Assembly: GCA_016286995.1 (NCBI GenBank)
Contig: JAEEVA010000020.1
Coordinates: 1 to 54,309, forward strand
DNA: 54,309 bases
Direction: 5' to 3'
Source of the DNA: Prevotella sp.
Lineage (GTDB): Bacteria; Bacteroidota; Bacteroidia; Bacteroidales; Bacteroidaceae
Positions 45,133 through 54,219 of this stretch are shown piece by piece. A model generated the notes under the pieces. It made no database searches, was not told where the DNA came from, and worked only from the letters and a program-made list of their open reading frames with translations. Position 1 is the first letter of the stretch, and every line of letters begins with the position of its first letter. The translations under genes and the position numbers were made by a program.

Positions 45133-46518
45133 ATGAATACGCTTTTTGATAAAATCTGGGACAACCATGTGGTACAGCAGATTGCTGACGGTCCCACACA
45201 ATTATACATTGACCGCCTGTATTGTCATGAGGTGACTTCGCCACAGGCCTTTGAAGGTATGAGGACACGTGGGCTGAAGTGTTTCCGTCCGCAGCAGATA
45301 TTCTGTATGCCCGACCACAACACACCAACACACGACCAGGACAAACCTATTGCAGACCCTGTTTCGGCCAAGCAGGTCAGCATGTTGGAGCAGAATGCCC
45401 ATGACTTCGGACTGACACACTTTGGTATGATGTCGAAGGACAACGGCATCATCCATGTCGTTGGTCCTGAGAAAGGTCTGAGTCTCCCCGGCATGACCAT
45501 CGTCTGTGGTGATTCCCACACGTCGACGCATGGCGCTATGGGTGCTGTAGCTTTTGGCATCGGAACCAGTGAAGTAGAAATGGTGATGGCCTCACAATGC
45601 ATTCTGCAACAGAAGCCCAAGTCGATGCGTATCACCATCAACGGCACGCTCAGCAAGGGTGTGACGGCCAAGGATGTTGCACTCTATCTGATGGCACAGT
45701 TGACAACCAGCGGTGCTACAGGTTACTTTGTCGAATATGCAGGAGACGTAGTCCGTTCGCTTTCTATGGAAGGACGACTGACACTCTGTAACCTCTCGAT
45801 AGAGATGGGAGCTCGTGGTGGCTTCATCGCTCCTGACGAAGTGACCTTTGATTATGTCAAAGGTAAAGAATACGCCCCTAATGGTGAAGACTGGGACAAG
45901 GCCGTAGCCTATTGGAAAACCTTGAAGAGCGGTCCTGATGCCGTGTTTGACAAGGAACTGGTCTTCAACGCTGCCGACATCGAGCCACGTATTACCTACG
46001 GCACCAATCCGGGAATGGGCATCGGCATCACGGAGATGATACCTACTGAGGGTGATGGCAACTTCAAGAAATCCCTGCAATACATGGGGTTCAACGCTGG
46101 CGAGTGCCTCTTGGAACACCCTGTCGACTACGTATTCCTTGGCGCCTGTACCAACGGCCGCATTGAGGACTTCCGCGCCTTTGCCTCCATCGTCAAGGGC
46201 CGCAAGAAGGCTGACAACGTCATTGCATGGCTGGTTCCTGGTTCATGGGCTGTTCGTCAGCAAATAGCGGACGAAGGCCTCGACCGTGTGCTCGAAGCTG
46301 CCGGTTTCGAGATCCGTCAACCTGGCTGTTCGGCCTGTCTGGCCATGAACGACGACAAGGTACCTGCTGGCAAGTATTGTGTATCGACGAGCAATCGTAA
46401 CTTCGAAGGCCGTCAGGGCCCTGGTGCACGCACCATCCTTGCATCGCCCTTAGTAGCTGCTGCCGCAGCCGTTACAGGAGTAATAACCGATCCGCGCAGC
46501 CTATACCCCCTAAGTTAG
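45133..46518 (+). CDS. leuC: 3-isopropylmalate dehydratase large subunit
   Basis: Aconitase-family large subunit, 461 residues from the ATG at 45133, chosen because [14 protein letters not shown] is the conserved N-terminus; the longer frame runs back into leuA. The 4Fe-4S cysteines are in LGACTNGR and [10 protein letters not shown]. Forms the isomerase with LeuD. The last residues and TAG stop (YPLS*) come from the palindromic element at 46506-46614, so the native C-terminus was altered by that insertion. Confidence 0.95.
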   Translation: MNTLFDKIWDNHVVQQIADGPTQLYIDRLYCHEVTSPQAFEGMRTRGLKCFRPQQIFCMPDHNTPTHDQDKPIADPVSAKQVSMLEQNAHDFGLTHFGMMSKDNGIIHVVGPEKGLSLPGMTIVCGDSHTSTHGAMGAVAFGIGTSEVEMVMASQCILQQKPKSMRITINGTLSKGVTAKDVALYLMAQLTTSGATGYFVEYAGDVVRSLSMEGRLTLCNLSIEMGARGGFIAPDEVTFDYVKGKEYAPNGEDWDKAVAYWKTLKSGPDAVFDKELVFNAADIEPRITYGTNPGMGIGITEMIPTEGDGNFKKSLQYMGFNAGECLLEHPVDYVFLGACTNGRIEDFRAFASIVKGRKKADNVIAWLVPGSWAVRQQIADEGLDRVLEAAGFEIRQPGCSACLAMNDDKVPAGKYCVSTSNRNFEGRQGPGARTILASPLVAAAAAVTGVITDPRSLYPLS

Positions 46519-46614
46519 GGGGCTACAGGGGGTCTGAACAAGCGCAGGCTCCAAGTACAAACATAAAGGTCTGATTCACGCTTGTTCAGACCCCCACCCC
46601 CCTAACTTAGGGGG
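46506..46614. repeat. MITE-like palindromic element, copy 2, inside the leu operon
   Basis: 109 bp between leuC and leuD. Ends CCCCCTAAGTTAGGGGG and CCCCCTAACTTAGGGGG, with inner inverted GGGGGTCTGAACAAGCG and CGCTTGTTCAGACCCCC. Same architecture and end sequences as copy 1 at 31310-31420; the centres differ. The RNA would fold into a long hairpin inside the operon. Confidence 0.92.
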
Positions 46615-46622
46615 CTCGTGAA

Positions 46623-47219
46623 ATGAAACAGAAATTTGACATTATAACATCAACATGTGTCCCACTTCCATTGGAGAATGTGGACACCGACCAGATTATT
46701 CCTGCGCGTTTTCTAAAGGCTACAACCAAAGAAGAGCGTTTCTTCGGCGAAAACCTGTTCCGCGACTGGCGCTACAATGCCGACGGTACTGTGGTTAAGG
46801 ATTTCGTCCTCAACAATCCTGCCTATTCCGGCTGCATCCTCGTAGCAGGCAAAAATTTCGGCAGCGGTAGCAGTCGCGAGCATGCCGCCTGGGCTATTGC
46901 CGGCTATGGTTTCCGTGTGGTCATCAGTTCGTTCTTTGCCGACATCCACAAGAACAACGAGCTTAACAACTTTGTACTGCCCGTTCAGGTCAGCGAGGAC
47001 TTCCTGCAGGAACTCTTCGAGAGCATTGAGGCTGACCCGAAGACCGAGGTGGAGGTCGATCTGCCGCACCAGAAAGTCACCAACAAGTCGACAGGACACA
47101 GCGAGCAGTTTGAAATCAACGGCTACAAGAAGCACTGCCTGATGCATGGACTCGACGATATCGACTTCCTGCAGACCAGTAAAGACAAGATAGAAACATG
47201 GGAACAGCAACACAAGTAA
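46623..47219 (+). CDS. leuD: 3-isopropylmalate dehydratase small subunit
   Basis: Swivel-domain partner of LeuC, 198 residues: [18 protein letters not shown] at the start, [17 protein letters not shown] and [16 protein letters not shown]. Cytoplasmic. Starts 8 bp after the palindromic element and overlaps the next gene by 22 bp, so the following synthase is translationally linked. Confidence 0.95.
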   Translation: MKQKFDIITSTCVPLPLENVDTDQIIPARFLKATTKEERFFGENLFRDWRYNADGTVVKDFVLNNPAYSGCILVAGKNFGSGSSREHAAWAIAGYGFRVVISSFFADIHKNNELNNFVLPVQVSEDFLQELFESIEADPKTEVEVDLPHQKVTNKSTGHSEQFEINGYKKHCLMHGLDDIDFLQTSKDKIETWEQQHK

Positions 47220-48835
47220 ACAATTACCAGCGCATTCCGCCTTATGTGGAGATCATGGACTCCACCCTGCGTGACGGCGAACAGACCAATGGTGTCTCGT
47301 TTCTGCCCCACGAGAAAGTGGTGATGGCTCGTAAGCTTCTCTATGACATCAATGTTGATCGCATTGAAGTTGCATCGGCTCGTGTGTCGGAGGGAGAGCG
47401 CGAAGCCGTTACGAAAATATGTCGCTATGCCCGCCAGACAGCCCGTTTGGACAGGGTCGAAGTGTTGGGTTTCGTCGATGGCGGCCAGTCCATCGACTGG
47501 ATTGCCGAGTGTGGTGGAAAGGTGGTAAACCTGCTGGCCAAAGGCTCTCTAAAACACTGCACACACCAGTTGCACAAGAAGCCAGAAGAGCACATTGCAG
47601 ACATTCTTCATGAGGTAGAGTATGCCGCCAGCAAAGGCATCAGCGTCAACCTCTACTTGGAAGACTGGTCGAACGGCATGAAGGACTCTCCCGACTACGT
47701 CTATCAGTTGATGGATGCACTCACAGACCCCTCCAACCTCCCCTGTTTAGGGGAGGCCACTAACACTCCCCCTAAACAGGGGGAGAAGGTGGGGGTCCGC
47801 CGTTTCATGCTGCCCGACACGCTGGGTGTGATGAATCCCTTGCAGGTTATTGAGTATTTCCGCAAGATGCTGAAGCGCTATCCGGATGTGCACTTCGACT
47901 TTCACGCCCATAACGACTACGACTTGGCAGTATCGAACTCGCTGGCTGCCGTGCTCAGCGGAGCCAAGGGGCTGCACGTCACCGTCAACGGACTGGGTGA
48001 GCGTTGCGGCAATGCACCGTTGGCCTCTGTTCAGGCCATTCTCAAGGACCAGTTCCACGCCAAGACCAGTATTGTCGAGAGTCAGTTGAACGACATCTCA
48101 CGCATGGTCGAGAGCTTCAGCGGCATCTCCGTAGCTCCCAACCAGCCCATCGTCGGTGAGAACGTGTTTACTCAGGTGGCTGGCGTTCATGCCGATGGCG
48201 ACACGAAGGACAAACTCTATTACAACGAACTCATCCCTGAGCGTTTCGGCCGTAAGCGTGAGTATGCCCTGGGCAAGAACAGCGGACGTGCCAACATTGC
48301 CAAAAACCTTGAGGAACTGGGACTGGAACTGACGCCTGAGCAGACGCGCCGTGTCACCCAGCGCATCACAGAATTGGGCGATAAGAAGGAAATCGTGACA
48401 CAGGAAGACCTGCCCTACATCGTCAGCGACGTACTGAAACACGACGGCTCTGACGACAAGGTCAGACTCATCAGCTACGTTGTATCGACGGCCTACGGAC
48501 TGAAGCCTGGTGCCAACGTTCGTGTGGAAATCAACGGTAAACAGTATGAGGCGGGAGCTACGGGCGACGGTCAGTATGATGCCTTCGTCAAGGCTCTGCG
48601 TTATATCTATAAGAAATACCTCGACCGCACGTTCCCCATCCTGGCTAACTATCAGGTCTCGATTCCCCCTGGTGGCCGTACTGATGCCCTTGTGCAGACG
48701 GTCATCTCGTGGCACTACAAGGACGGTCTGTTGCGTACACGCGGTCTCGATGCCGACCAGACGGAAGCAGCCATCAAGGCCACCTTCAAAATGCTGAACA
48801 TCGTGGAGAATGACAATATAAACAACAAACAATAA
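47198..48835 (+). CDS. Second isopropylmalate/citramalate synthase-family enzyme
   Basis: 545 residues of the LeuA/CimA family: [21 protein letters not shown] (Asp metal ligand), [16 protein letters not shown] (His ligands), [14 protein letters not shown] and a C-terminal regulatory domain (about 420-540). It differs from leuA ([14 protein letters not shown]), so it is a paralogue with a distinct substrate. Citramalate synthase, giving 2-ketobutyrate for isoleucine through the same LeuCDB enzymes, is the likely role; this is inferred. A 72-bp palindromic insertion at 47726-47797 adds about 24 residues (DPSNLP...GVRRF) in frame between two barrel elements. Confidence 0.82.
   Translation: MGTATQVNNYQRIPPYVEIMDSTLRDGEQTNGVSFLPHEKVVMARKLLYDINVDRIEVASARVSEGEREAVTKICRYARQTARLDRVEVLGFVDGGQSIDWIAECGGKVVNLLAKGSLKHCTHQLHKKPEEHIADILHEVEYAASKGISVNLYLEDWSNGMKDSPDYVYQLMDALTDPSNLPCLGEATNTPPKQGEKVGVRRFMLPDTLGVMNPLQVIEYFRKMLKRYPDVHFDFHAHNDYDLAVSNSLAAVLSGAKGLHVTVNGLGERCGNAPLASVQAILKDQFHAKTSIVESQLNDISRMVESFSGISVAPNQPIVGENVFTQVAGVHADGDTKDKLYYNELIPERFGRKREYALGKNSGRANIAKNLEELGLELTPEQTRRVTQRITELGDKKEIVTQEDLPYIVSDVLKHDGSDDKVRLISYVVSTAYGLKPGANVRVEINGKQYEAGATGDGQYDAFVKALRYIYKKYLDRTFPILANYQVSIPPGGRTDALVQTVISWHYKDGLLRTRGLDADQTEAAIKATFKMLNIVENDNINNKQ
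47726..47797. repeat. Palindromic element inside the second LeuA-family gene
   Basis: 72 bp with inverted halves: CTCCCCTGTTTAGGGGAG on the left, CTCCCCCTAAACAGGGGGAG on the right, flanked by GACCCCT and GGGGGTC. Its length is exactly 24 codons, so the frame is kept. Architecture resembles the 109-111 bp elements. Confidence 0.88.
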
Positions 48836-48850
48836 ACGTGATACATTGAT

Positions 48851-49912
48851 ATGAAACTAAAAATCGCGATTTTAGCGGGCGACGGAATAGGCCCCGAGAT
48901 TATGAAACAAGGTGTGGCGGTGCTCAATGCCATCGCAGCGAAGTGTGGCCACGAGTTTGAATACCAAGAGGCAATATGTGGCGCGCATGCCATCGAGGTA
49001 TGCGGTGACCCCTATCCCGACAGTACCCACGAGGTATGCATGCAGGCCGATGCCGTCCTGTTTGCTGCTGTCGGCGACTTGAAGTACGACAACAATCCCA
49101 CGCTCAAGATTCGTCCTGAGACCGGTCTGCTGGCCATGCGCAAGAAACTGGGGCTCTTTGCCAATGTGCGTCCTGTAGCCACCTTCGACTGTCTGCTGCA
49201 CAAGTCGCCGCTGAAGGACGAACTCATCCGCGGTGCCGACTTTGTGGTGTTGCGCGAGCTCACCGGTGGCATGTATTTCGGCGAGAAGTATCAGGACAAC
49301 GACAAGGCTTACGATACCGATATCTATACACGTCCCGAGATTGAGCGCATCCTGAAGGTAGCCTTCGAGATGGCACAATCACGCAAAAAGCATCTGACAG
49401 TTGTCGACAAAGCTAATGTCTTGGCCAGCAGTCGTTTATGGAGGCAGGTTGCACAAGAGATGGAACCTCAGTATCCTGATGTAAAGACCGACTATATGTT
49501 CATCGACAACGCCTCGATGCGTGTACTCACCGAGCCGCGCTTCTTCGACGTCATCGTGACCGAGAACACCTTTGGTGACATTCTCACCGACGAGACGTCT
49601 TGTATTACGGGATCTATGGGTTTGCAACCCTCGTCATCGCTGGGCGAGCACACGCCGCTCTTTGAACCCGTTCACGGCTCATGGCCACAAGCTGCCGGAC
49701 AGAACCTGGCCAATCCCTTGGCACAGATTCTCTCAGCAGCCATGCTTCTGGAGCACTTCGGGCTGACGAAGGAAGGTGCCCTCATCCGTGAGGCCGTCAA
49801 TGCTTCGCTCGATGCCAATGTGCGCACACCCGAGATCCAAGTCGAAGGCGGCAAAAAATATGGAACAAAAGAAGTAGGACAATGGATTGTAGAGTATATT
49901 GCGCTTCGCTAA
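48851..49912 (+). CDS. leuB: 3-isopropylmalate dehydrogenase
   Basis: NAD-dependent oxidative decarboxylase, 353 residues, last enzyme of the leucine branch before transamination. N-terminal [15 protein letters not shown], the substrate-binding [25 protein letters not shown] with metal-binding Asp, and [19 protein letters not shown] for NAD. Last gene of the operon, 15 bp after the second synthase. A 7-base repeat begins right after its stop. Confidence 0.95.
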   Translation: MKLKIAILAGDGIGPEIMKQGVAVLNAIAAKCGHEFEYQEAICGAHAIEVCGDPYPDSTHEVCMQADAVLFAAVGDLKYDNNPTLKIRPETGLLAMRKKLGLFANVRPVATFDCLLHKSPLKDELIRGADFVVLRELTGGMYFGEKYQDNDKAYDTDIYTRPEIERILKVAFEMAQSRKKHLTVVDKANVLASSRLWRQVAQEMEPQYPDVKTDYMFIDNASMRVLTEPRFFDVIVTENTFGDILTDETSCITGSMGLQPSSSLGEHTPLFEPVHGSWPQAAGQNLANPLAQILSAAMLLEHFGLTKEGALIREAVNASLDANVRTPEIQVEGGKKYGTKEVGQWIVEYIALR

Positions 49913-49940
49913 TTGACAATTGATAATTGATAATTGATAA
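49913..49940. repeat. Heptanucleotide repeat (TTGATAA-type), 4 units
   Basis: TTGACAA, TTGATAA, TTGATAA, TTGATAA starting directly after the leuB stop codon. Confidence 0.93.
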
Positions 49941-49948
49941 TTATTTAG

Positions 49949-50653
49949 ATGAGTGTATATAATATTTTGGTAAGAAACAGGTGGTTGATGGTGATAGTTT
50001 TGTCAATTGTCAATTGTCAAATATCACTTAGTCCTGCAAGGGCGCAGAACTGGCGCGATTCGCTTACTGCCATCAACAAGCAGATAGCACAGTCGCAGTG
50101 GTCCACCGACCTGCATTTGCGCAAGGCAGCCTTCAACCTCGAACTGAAGCAATGGGAGTATGCTGTCGACGAATATGGACTCATTCTGCAGCGCGAACCG
50201 CAAAACCCCGCTGCCCTATTCTATCGCGCGTATGCCAACACCCACCTGCGCCGCTACGATTTGGCACGCAACGACCTCAGCGACCTTCTGGTGGTACATC
50301 CCCACCACTTCGAAGCCCGTCTGTCGCTGGCTGTCATCCTACAGCGTATGGGCAAGCGCCAGGATGCACTCGACCAGCTGAATCAGACCATCGAGATGCA
50401 TGCCGACTCAGCTATGGCCTATGCTGCCCGCGCCAATCTGGAACGCGACATGAAGCTCGACGATGCTGCCCTCTACGACTGGCAGCGTGCCGAAGAGCTT
50501 TCACCAACAGATGCCGCTTACGTCGTGTCGCACGTTGAACTGCTTCTCATTCTCGAACGTCGTGAAGAAGCGCGCCGCGTGCTTGATGCTGCCGTCAAAC
50601 GCGGCATCTCACGTGGCATCCTGAATGAATGGTATGCAAAGTGTAAAAGGTAA
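49949..50653 (+). CDS. Secreted TPR-repeat protein
   Basis: 234 residues. Signal peptide (WLMVIVLSIVNCQISLSPARAQ) then about four TPR units (LHLRKAAFNLELKQWEYA, ALFYRAYANTHLRRYDLA, ARLSLAVILQRMGKRQDA, MAYAARANLERDMKLDDA). Probably a periplasmic scaffold. The hydrophobic segment SIVNCQI is encoded by the repeat TTGTCAA x3 at 50000-50020, inverse orientation of the repeat before the gene. The larger TPR protein at 28.9-30.7 kb shows the same arrangement. Confidence 0.8.
   Translation: MSVYNILVRNRWLMVIVLSIVNCQISLSPARAQNWRDSLTAINKQIAQSQWSTDLHLRKAAFNLELKQWEYAVDEYGLILQREPQNPAALFYRAYANTHLRRYDLARNDLSDLLVVHPHHFEARLSLAVILQRMGKRQDALDQLNQTIEMHADSAMAYAARANLERDMKLDDAALYDWQRAEELSPTDAAYVVSHVELLLILERREEARRVLDAAVKRGISRGILNEWYAKCKR
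50000..50020. repeat. Heptanucleotide repeat TTGTCAA x3 in a signal peptide
   Basis: Three identical 7-base units, 21 bases (7 codons), so frame-neutral. Reverse complement of TTGACAA at 49913. Confidence 0.93.
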
Positions 50654-50658
50654 GTAGA

Positions 50659-50685
50659 AGAAGTTAGAGAAGTTAGAGAAGTTAA
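50659..50685. repeat. 9-base tandem repeat (AGAAGTTAG) x3
   Basis: AGAAGTTAG twice and AGAAGTTAA between the TPR gene and the DUF5715 gene. The period is 9, unlike the 7-base family. Confidence 0.85.
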
Positions 50686-50695
50686 AAGAAGACAG

Positions 50696-51457
50696 ATGAA
50701 GACAGAGAACATTAGAAGAAGTATTGAGAATATAAAACACCCCACCAAATTCCATTTCATGCTGGGCTTCTTTGCCGTCGTCGCCATGTTATGGGGGGTG
50801 AAAAAATTATTTGTCAATTCAGACACATCACACAACACTTCCGACACCATGCGCGCGGAAGCAAATTCTTCACTCTTCACTCTTCACTCTTCACTTAACA
50901 CCTCTCACTTCCACCGCATCCGCGGCGTCGCCAACTACAAAGCAACCTTCCCCGACAGTCAGAGCGTACAAATTGTCGCCGCTGAGCATTGGGGTGTGAA
51001 GCCCGTCAAAAACCGTGAAGATGCTGAACATCGTAAGAAGGAACTCGTCTACGTTGGAGAGAGTCCCTACTACCACGTCGACCGTCTCTCCAGCTCCATT
51101 CCCTACCTTGTACCCCGTGCCTCCGTGCTTCTGAACGACATCGGACAAGCCTTCTTCGACAGTCTCTATGCCAAGGGAGTTCCCCTCAACCAACTCATTG
51201 TCACCAGCGTGCTTCGCTCCATGGACGATGTGGCTCGACTGCAACGTCACAACCAGAATGCCACCGACCGTTCGTGCCACCTCTTCGGCACCACCTTCGA
51301 CATCTGCTACAACCGCTACCACCCCATCACCCAGCCAGTCCGCGACGACACCCTCAAGTGGATACTCTCCGAGGTGCTTCGCGACAAACGCCAGGAAGGC
51401 CGCTGCTACGTGAAGTACGAAGTCAAGCAAGGCTGTTTCCACATGACGGTAAGGTAG
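50696..51457 (+). CDS. DUF5715 family protein, M15-peptidase-like
   Basis: 253 residues. An N-terminal membrane anchor (FHFMLGFFAVVAMLWGVKKLF, about 20-40) precedes a periplasmic domain. The C-terminal part holds VLRSMDDVARLQRHNQNAT and SCHLFGTTFDICY, which resembles the SxHxxGxAxD zinc motif of M15 D-Ala-D-Ala peptidases, so a cell-wall role is inferred. Residues 58-71 (LFTLHSSLNTSHF) are encoded by a six-unit 7-base repeat at 50867-50908, placed in the linker between anchor and domain. A terminator follows. Confidence 0.8.
   Translation: MKTENIRRSIENIKHPTKFHFMLGFFAVVAMLWGVKKLFVNSDTSHNTSDTMRAEANSSLFTLHSSLNTSHFHRIRGVANYKATFPDSQSVQIVAAEHWGVKPVKNREDAEHRKKELVYVGESPYYHVDRLSSSIPYLVPRASVLLNDIGQAFFDSLYAKGVPLNQLIVTSVLRSMDDVARLQRHNQNATDRSCHLFGTTFDICYNRYHPITQPVRDDTLKWILSEVLRDKRQEGRCYVKYEVKQGCFHMTVR
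50867..50908. repeat. Heptanucleotide repeat (TCTTCAC-type), 6 units, coding
   Basis: TCTTCAC x4, TTAACAC, CTCTCAC. 42 bases (14 codons) in frame inside the DUF5715 gene. Confidence 0.93.
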
Positions 51458-51507
51458 AATCATACATCTCTCGAATTTGTAAGACAGAATGTCATCATAA
51501 CATTTTT

Positions 51508-51538
51508 CCGCAATTCCTTTGGGAGTTGCGGATTTTTT
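51508..51538 (+). terminator. Terminator after the DUF5715 gene
   Basis: A 10-bp stem (51508-51517 with 51522-51531, one G-T) and TTTG loop, then a T run. The loop TTTG doubles as the -33 element of the next promoter. Confidence 0.88.
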
Positions 51539-51548
51539 CGTATCTTTG
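51518..51548 (+). promoter_or_regulatory. Bacteroidota-type promoter for toxin-antitoxin pair
   Basis: TTTG at 51518-51521 and TATCTTTG at 51541-51548, 19 bp apart. It overlaps the upstream terminator. Confidence 0.78.
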
Positions 51549-51579
51549 CAGGTGAGAAACTATAAAAAGGGATAAAATA

Positions 51580-51798
51580 ATGGAAGCAACGGTATTGAAC
51601 GAAGCACAACTTGAACTGTTGAGGATGATGGCTGCCTTCAACACTCCTGAGGCTGTAAAAGACTTAAAACAGGCTATTTCAGACTATTTTGCCCAGAAAG
51701 CAGACGAGGAGTTGGAAAGACTATGGGACGAAGGAATATTGACCGATGCAAAAGTCGAGAGTTTCCGCACCCTCCACGAACGTACTGCTTATAAGTAA
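51580..51798 (+). CDS. Putative antitoxin of PIN-type TA pair
   Basis: 72 residues, acidic, all helical (LNEAQLELLRMMAAF...VKDLKQAISDYFAQKADEELERLWDEGI). No clear DNA-binding motif is visible, but size, charge and position 9 bp before a PIN toxin gene fit an antitoxin. Similar small proteins regularly precede PIN genes in Bacteroidales. Function is inferred from context. Confidence 0.7.
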   Translation: MEATVLNEAQLELLRMMAAFNTPEAVKDLKQAISDYFAQKADEELERLWDEGILTDAKVESFRTLHERTAYK

Positions 51799-51807
51799 GA
51801 TTTTGGC

Positions 51808-52227
51808 ATGGACAATGTAGTCATTGACACCAATAGCCTTCTAATGGCATTGTCCGCTAGAAGCGGTTACCATCGTATTTGGAAATCGTTTCTTGCAGGT
51901 GACTTTGTGCTATGCATCTCGAATGAAATCTTGGAAGAATACGCGGAAGTCATAGCTCGCAATATCAGTATCAATCTCGCCAGATATGTTGTTTTCACCA
52001 TTATGGAACGTAACAATGTCAGGCAAATCACGCCATTCTATAAATGGCATCTGATTACATCTGATCCTGACGATAACAAGTTCGTTGATTGTGCTATTGC
52101 TGCCAATGCCAGATTTATCGTGACGGAAGATCATCATTTTGATGTCCTCAAAACCATTCCGTTTCCATCTGTAAACGTTATTAACATCGACGATTTCCTT
52201 AAAGAAGTCCAGATGCGCTATTCATAA
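51808..52227 (+). CDS. PIN-domain toxin (putative toxin component, PIN family)
   Basis: 139 residues. PIN nuclease acidic residues are recognisable: VVIDTNSLL (first Asp), ISNEILEEY (Glu), and DPDDNKFVDCAIAANARFIVTEDHHF (third and fourth acidic residues). PIN toxins are Mg-dependent endoribonucleases. The usual autoregulated operon with the upstream small gene is likely. Confidence 0.82.
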   Translation: MDNVVIDTNSLLMALSARSGYHRIWKSFLAGDFVLCISNEILEEYAEVIARNISINLARYVVFTIMERNNVRQITPFYKWHLITSDPDDNKFVDCAIAANARFIVTEDHHFDVLKTIPFPSVNVINIDDFLKEVQMRYS

Positions 52228-52302
52228 CAAATTAATGTATAACCCTCTAAAACTGATAATGCCTATGGGCTGAGAGAGATAAAACATGGGACATATAGAT
52301 AT

Positions 52303-52354
52303 ACAAAAGGACGGTTCCGAAGTGCATGACACACAACGTGAACCGTCTTTTTGT
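52303..52354. terminator. Hairpin/terminator related to the hemW palindrome
   Basis: A 15-bp stem with one G-T (52303-52317 with 52340-52354). The core GACGGTTC/GAACCGTC followed by TTTTTGTGT is shared with the insertion in hemW. It lies between two convergent genes and could end transcription in both directions. Confidence 0.75.
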
Positions 52355-52413
52355 GTAGTTGTGAAAAACCCACAATGATTCCTGTCTACAAGTGACTTTC
52401 CTACTTAGTGACT

Positions 52414-54219
52414 TCAACTGATGTTCTGCACCCGCTTGCGGTACTCTCCGCGTTTGGTGCGCTCAATGGTCTTGTCCTTTAGGAAACGGTCGATGGTCTT
52501 GGCTGCCGAACGTGGGTTGGCATAGCCGAACACTTGTGCAAACTTCTCGGTGGTGAACTCATCGGGCAGCTGTTGATAGCACTGTTCGAAGCGTGTAGTA
52601 CGGCGACGGAATGTTGTGGCATCTTTCTTCTGCTCATCATAGTAGTTGCGAGCCAGCTCATAGAAGTAATGGCGCTGGGTCTTGTACTGGATGTCAAGCA
52701 GCAAATCGAGCAGTTCCAAATCCACGTCGTCAATCTCGTAGGTGCCCGTTTTTTCACACTCTTCCCAATGCCGCATGTCTACCCAGGGGGCTGCTATGCA
52801 CAGCGTAGTCTGTGAAATGCGCTTGAGCAGCATGCGGTCGGCTTTGTCGCTGTTGAACTTGGCTATCTCCATGTGGTCGTTCGTCCAGTGCCATGCATGT
52901 TCCACCAGTGGCCAGATAGGCAGCTCTCCCCGACGTTTGTCCAGACGGTATGCCCACTCGCGGATGGTCGTCAGTCCGTGCTCGGCCGATTTCTGGTTTC
53001 TGGTATGCAAGGGTATCATGTCGAAGTCGTTGTCAGGAACGGGTATTGCACTTACACGCAAGGGCCATCCTGAGCCGAAGTTCCGCTCGTTGGCCAGCAC
53101 TTTGAGTGCCGGTGGCGTACAAGTCCTGACTTGGTTCCAGAACACGTTGAACGATCCCGTCATGGAGTCCAGGTTAGAATACTGCTGCGAATCTTTCTCG
53201 TTGCTCCACGCCTTGATTTCCATCACCGAACGGTCAATCCATGAGCCGCCCTTGGCCATCTTGATGCTATTCAAGGCTTCACTGTCTACGGTCAGCAGGT
53301 GGATGTGCATGCGCTCGCCCTCTACCTCGGTCCAAGCGTTCATCATGTCGTTGATAAACACATTGTTAGAGGTTCGTGCTCCATGTATGCGCACAATACC
53401 CTTTGGCTTGGCAGACTTGTCCTTGTTGTCACCCTTCGTACGCATCATCTCCTTCCAGTCGTTCGTGGTATCGTTGACTAACTGGTCGGCTTGGGATATC
53501 GGCTCAGTCCATATCTCACACAGGTCTTCCAACGGACCTTTTCCGACGGCAGGGTCTCCGATGCCGAGAATGTTGTAGTTCAGACGGCGTTTCTTGAATG
53601 GATTGTCGTACGAGAACCACCATGTGAGTGTCATCAGCGTGCCTGCCAGTCCGGCTGTAGCAAATAGCAGGAACGGCCACAACCGCTCTTGGGTACACTC
53701 GCAGACTTCCTGCATGCAAGGGTAGATGCCGAAGAAAGTGCGAATCTTCTCATTCCACTCGTTTGTTGGCAGGTCGTCGTCATTGTCTTCTGACTGGTTG
53801 ACGGCAGGCTTGGTGTCAATACCGGCTTTCTTCAACAGTTCCTTGAGCGTCTTGGGACAACGCGTCAGCAGCTTCTTCTTCGAGGCTGTGTTTATCAAGT
53901 CCTCTACTTCGCCTGGGTTGGGGTTCCAGTCTTTCACCCAGTCAAGGCGCAGGCTCATTGCAATAGCCTTCTCAGGGTCGTTGTCGCACACCCAACACAT
54001 CCAGTGAGACGTCTCTTCGGTGAATCGGGGATGGCGCTGACCTGAAGGCAGCGACGGGCCATAGTGCTCGTTGAAAGCCTTGATGAGGGTTTCGTCACGT
54101 TCTGTAAACGTCACGGCTTGGGGCTGATGGCTTGGGGCTGGTGTCACCGTTGTTTGTTTGACGTCCGGCGTGCTGCCCGCCCTTGCAGCCTGATCATGGG
54201 GGTCGGTTCTACTGATCAT
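52414..54219 (-). CDS. DUF3987-like protein of an integrated element
   Basis: 601 residues. The N-terminal region (about 40-130) includes FTEETSHWMCWVCDNDPEKAIAMSLRL, a primase-C-terminal-like segment. Then come a hydrophobic pair (WPFLLFATAGLAGTLMTLTWWF) and a Walker-A-like loop IGDPAVGKGPLEDL near residue 220. A DUF3987-type ATPase core (VDSEALNSIKMAKGGSW...NVFWNQVRTCTPPALK) follows and the C-terminus is winged-helix-like. Such proteins occur in Bacteroidales integrative elements near excision and mobilisation genes. The first six codons repeat at the right window edge in divergent orientation. Exact function unknown. Confidence 0.65.
   Translation of the reverse strand: MISRTDPHDQAARAGSTPDVKQTTVTPAPSHQPQAVTFTERDETLIKAFNEHYGPSLPSGQRHPRFTEETSHWMCWVCDNDPEKAIAMSLRLDWVKDWNPNPGEVEDLINTASKKKLLTRCPKTLKELLKKAGIDTKPAVNQSEDNDDDLPTNEWNEKIRTFFGIYPCMQEVCECTQERLWPFLLFATAGLAGTLMTLTWWFSYDNPFKKRRLNYNILGIGDPAVGKGPLEDLCEIWTEPISQADQLVNDTTNDWKEMMRTKGDNKDKSAKPKGIVRIHGARTSNNVFINDMMNAWTEVEGERMHIHLLTVDSEALNSIKMAKGGSWIDRSVMEIKAWSNEKDSQQYSNLDSMTGSFNVFWNQVRTCTPPALKVLANERNFGSGWPLRVSAIPVPDNDFDMIPLHTRNQKSAEHGLTTIREWAYRLDKRRGELPIWPLVEHAWHWTNDHMEIAKFNSDKADRMLLKRISQTTLCIAAPWVDMRHWEECEKTGTYEIDDVDLELLDLLLDIQYKTQRHYFYELARNYYDEQKKDATTFRRRTTRFEQCYQQLPDEFTTEKFAQVFGYANPRSAAKTIDRFLKDKTIERTKRGEYRKRVQNIS

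Noticed and set aside
52250..52290. GGCTGAGA and CTGATAATGCC resembling TPP riboswitch boxes
   Set aside because: The two segments are in the wrong order and too close, the rest of the thi-box is missing and no thiamine gene follows.
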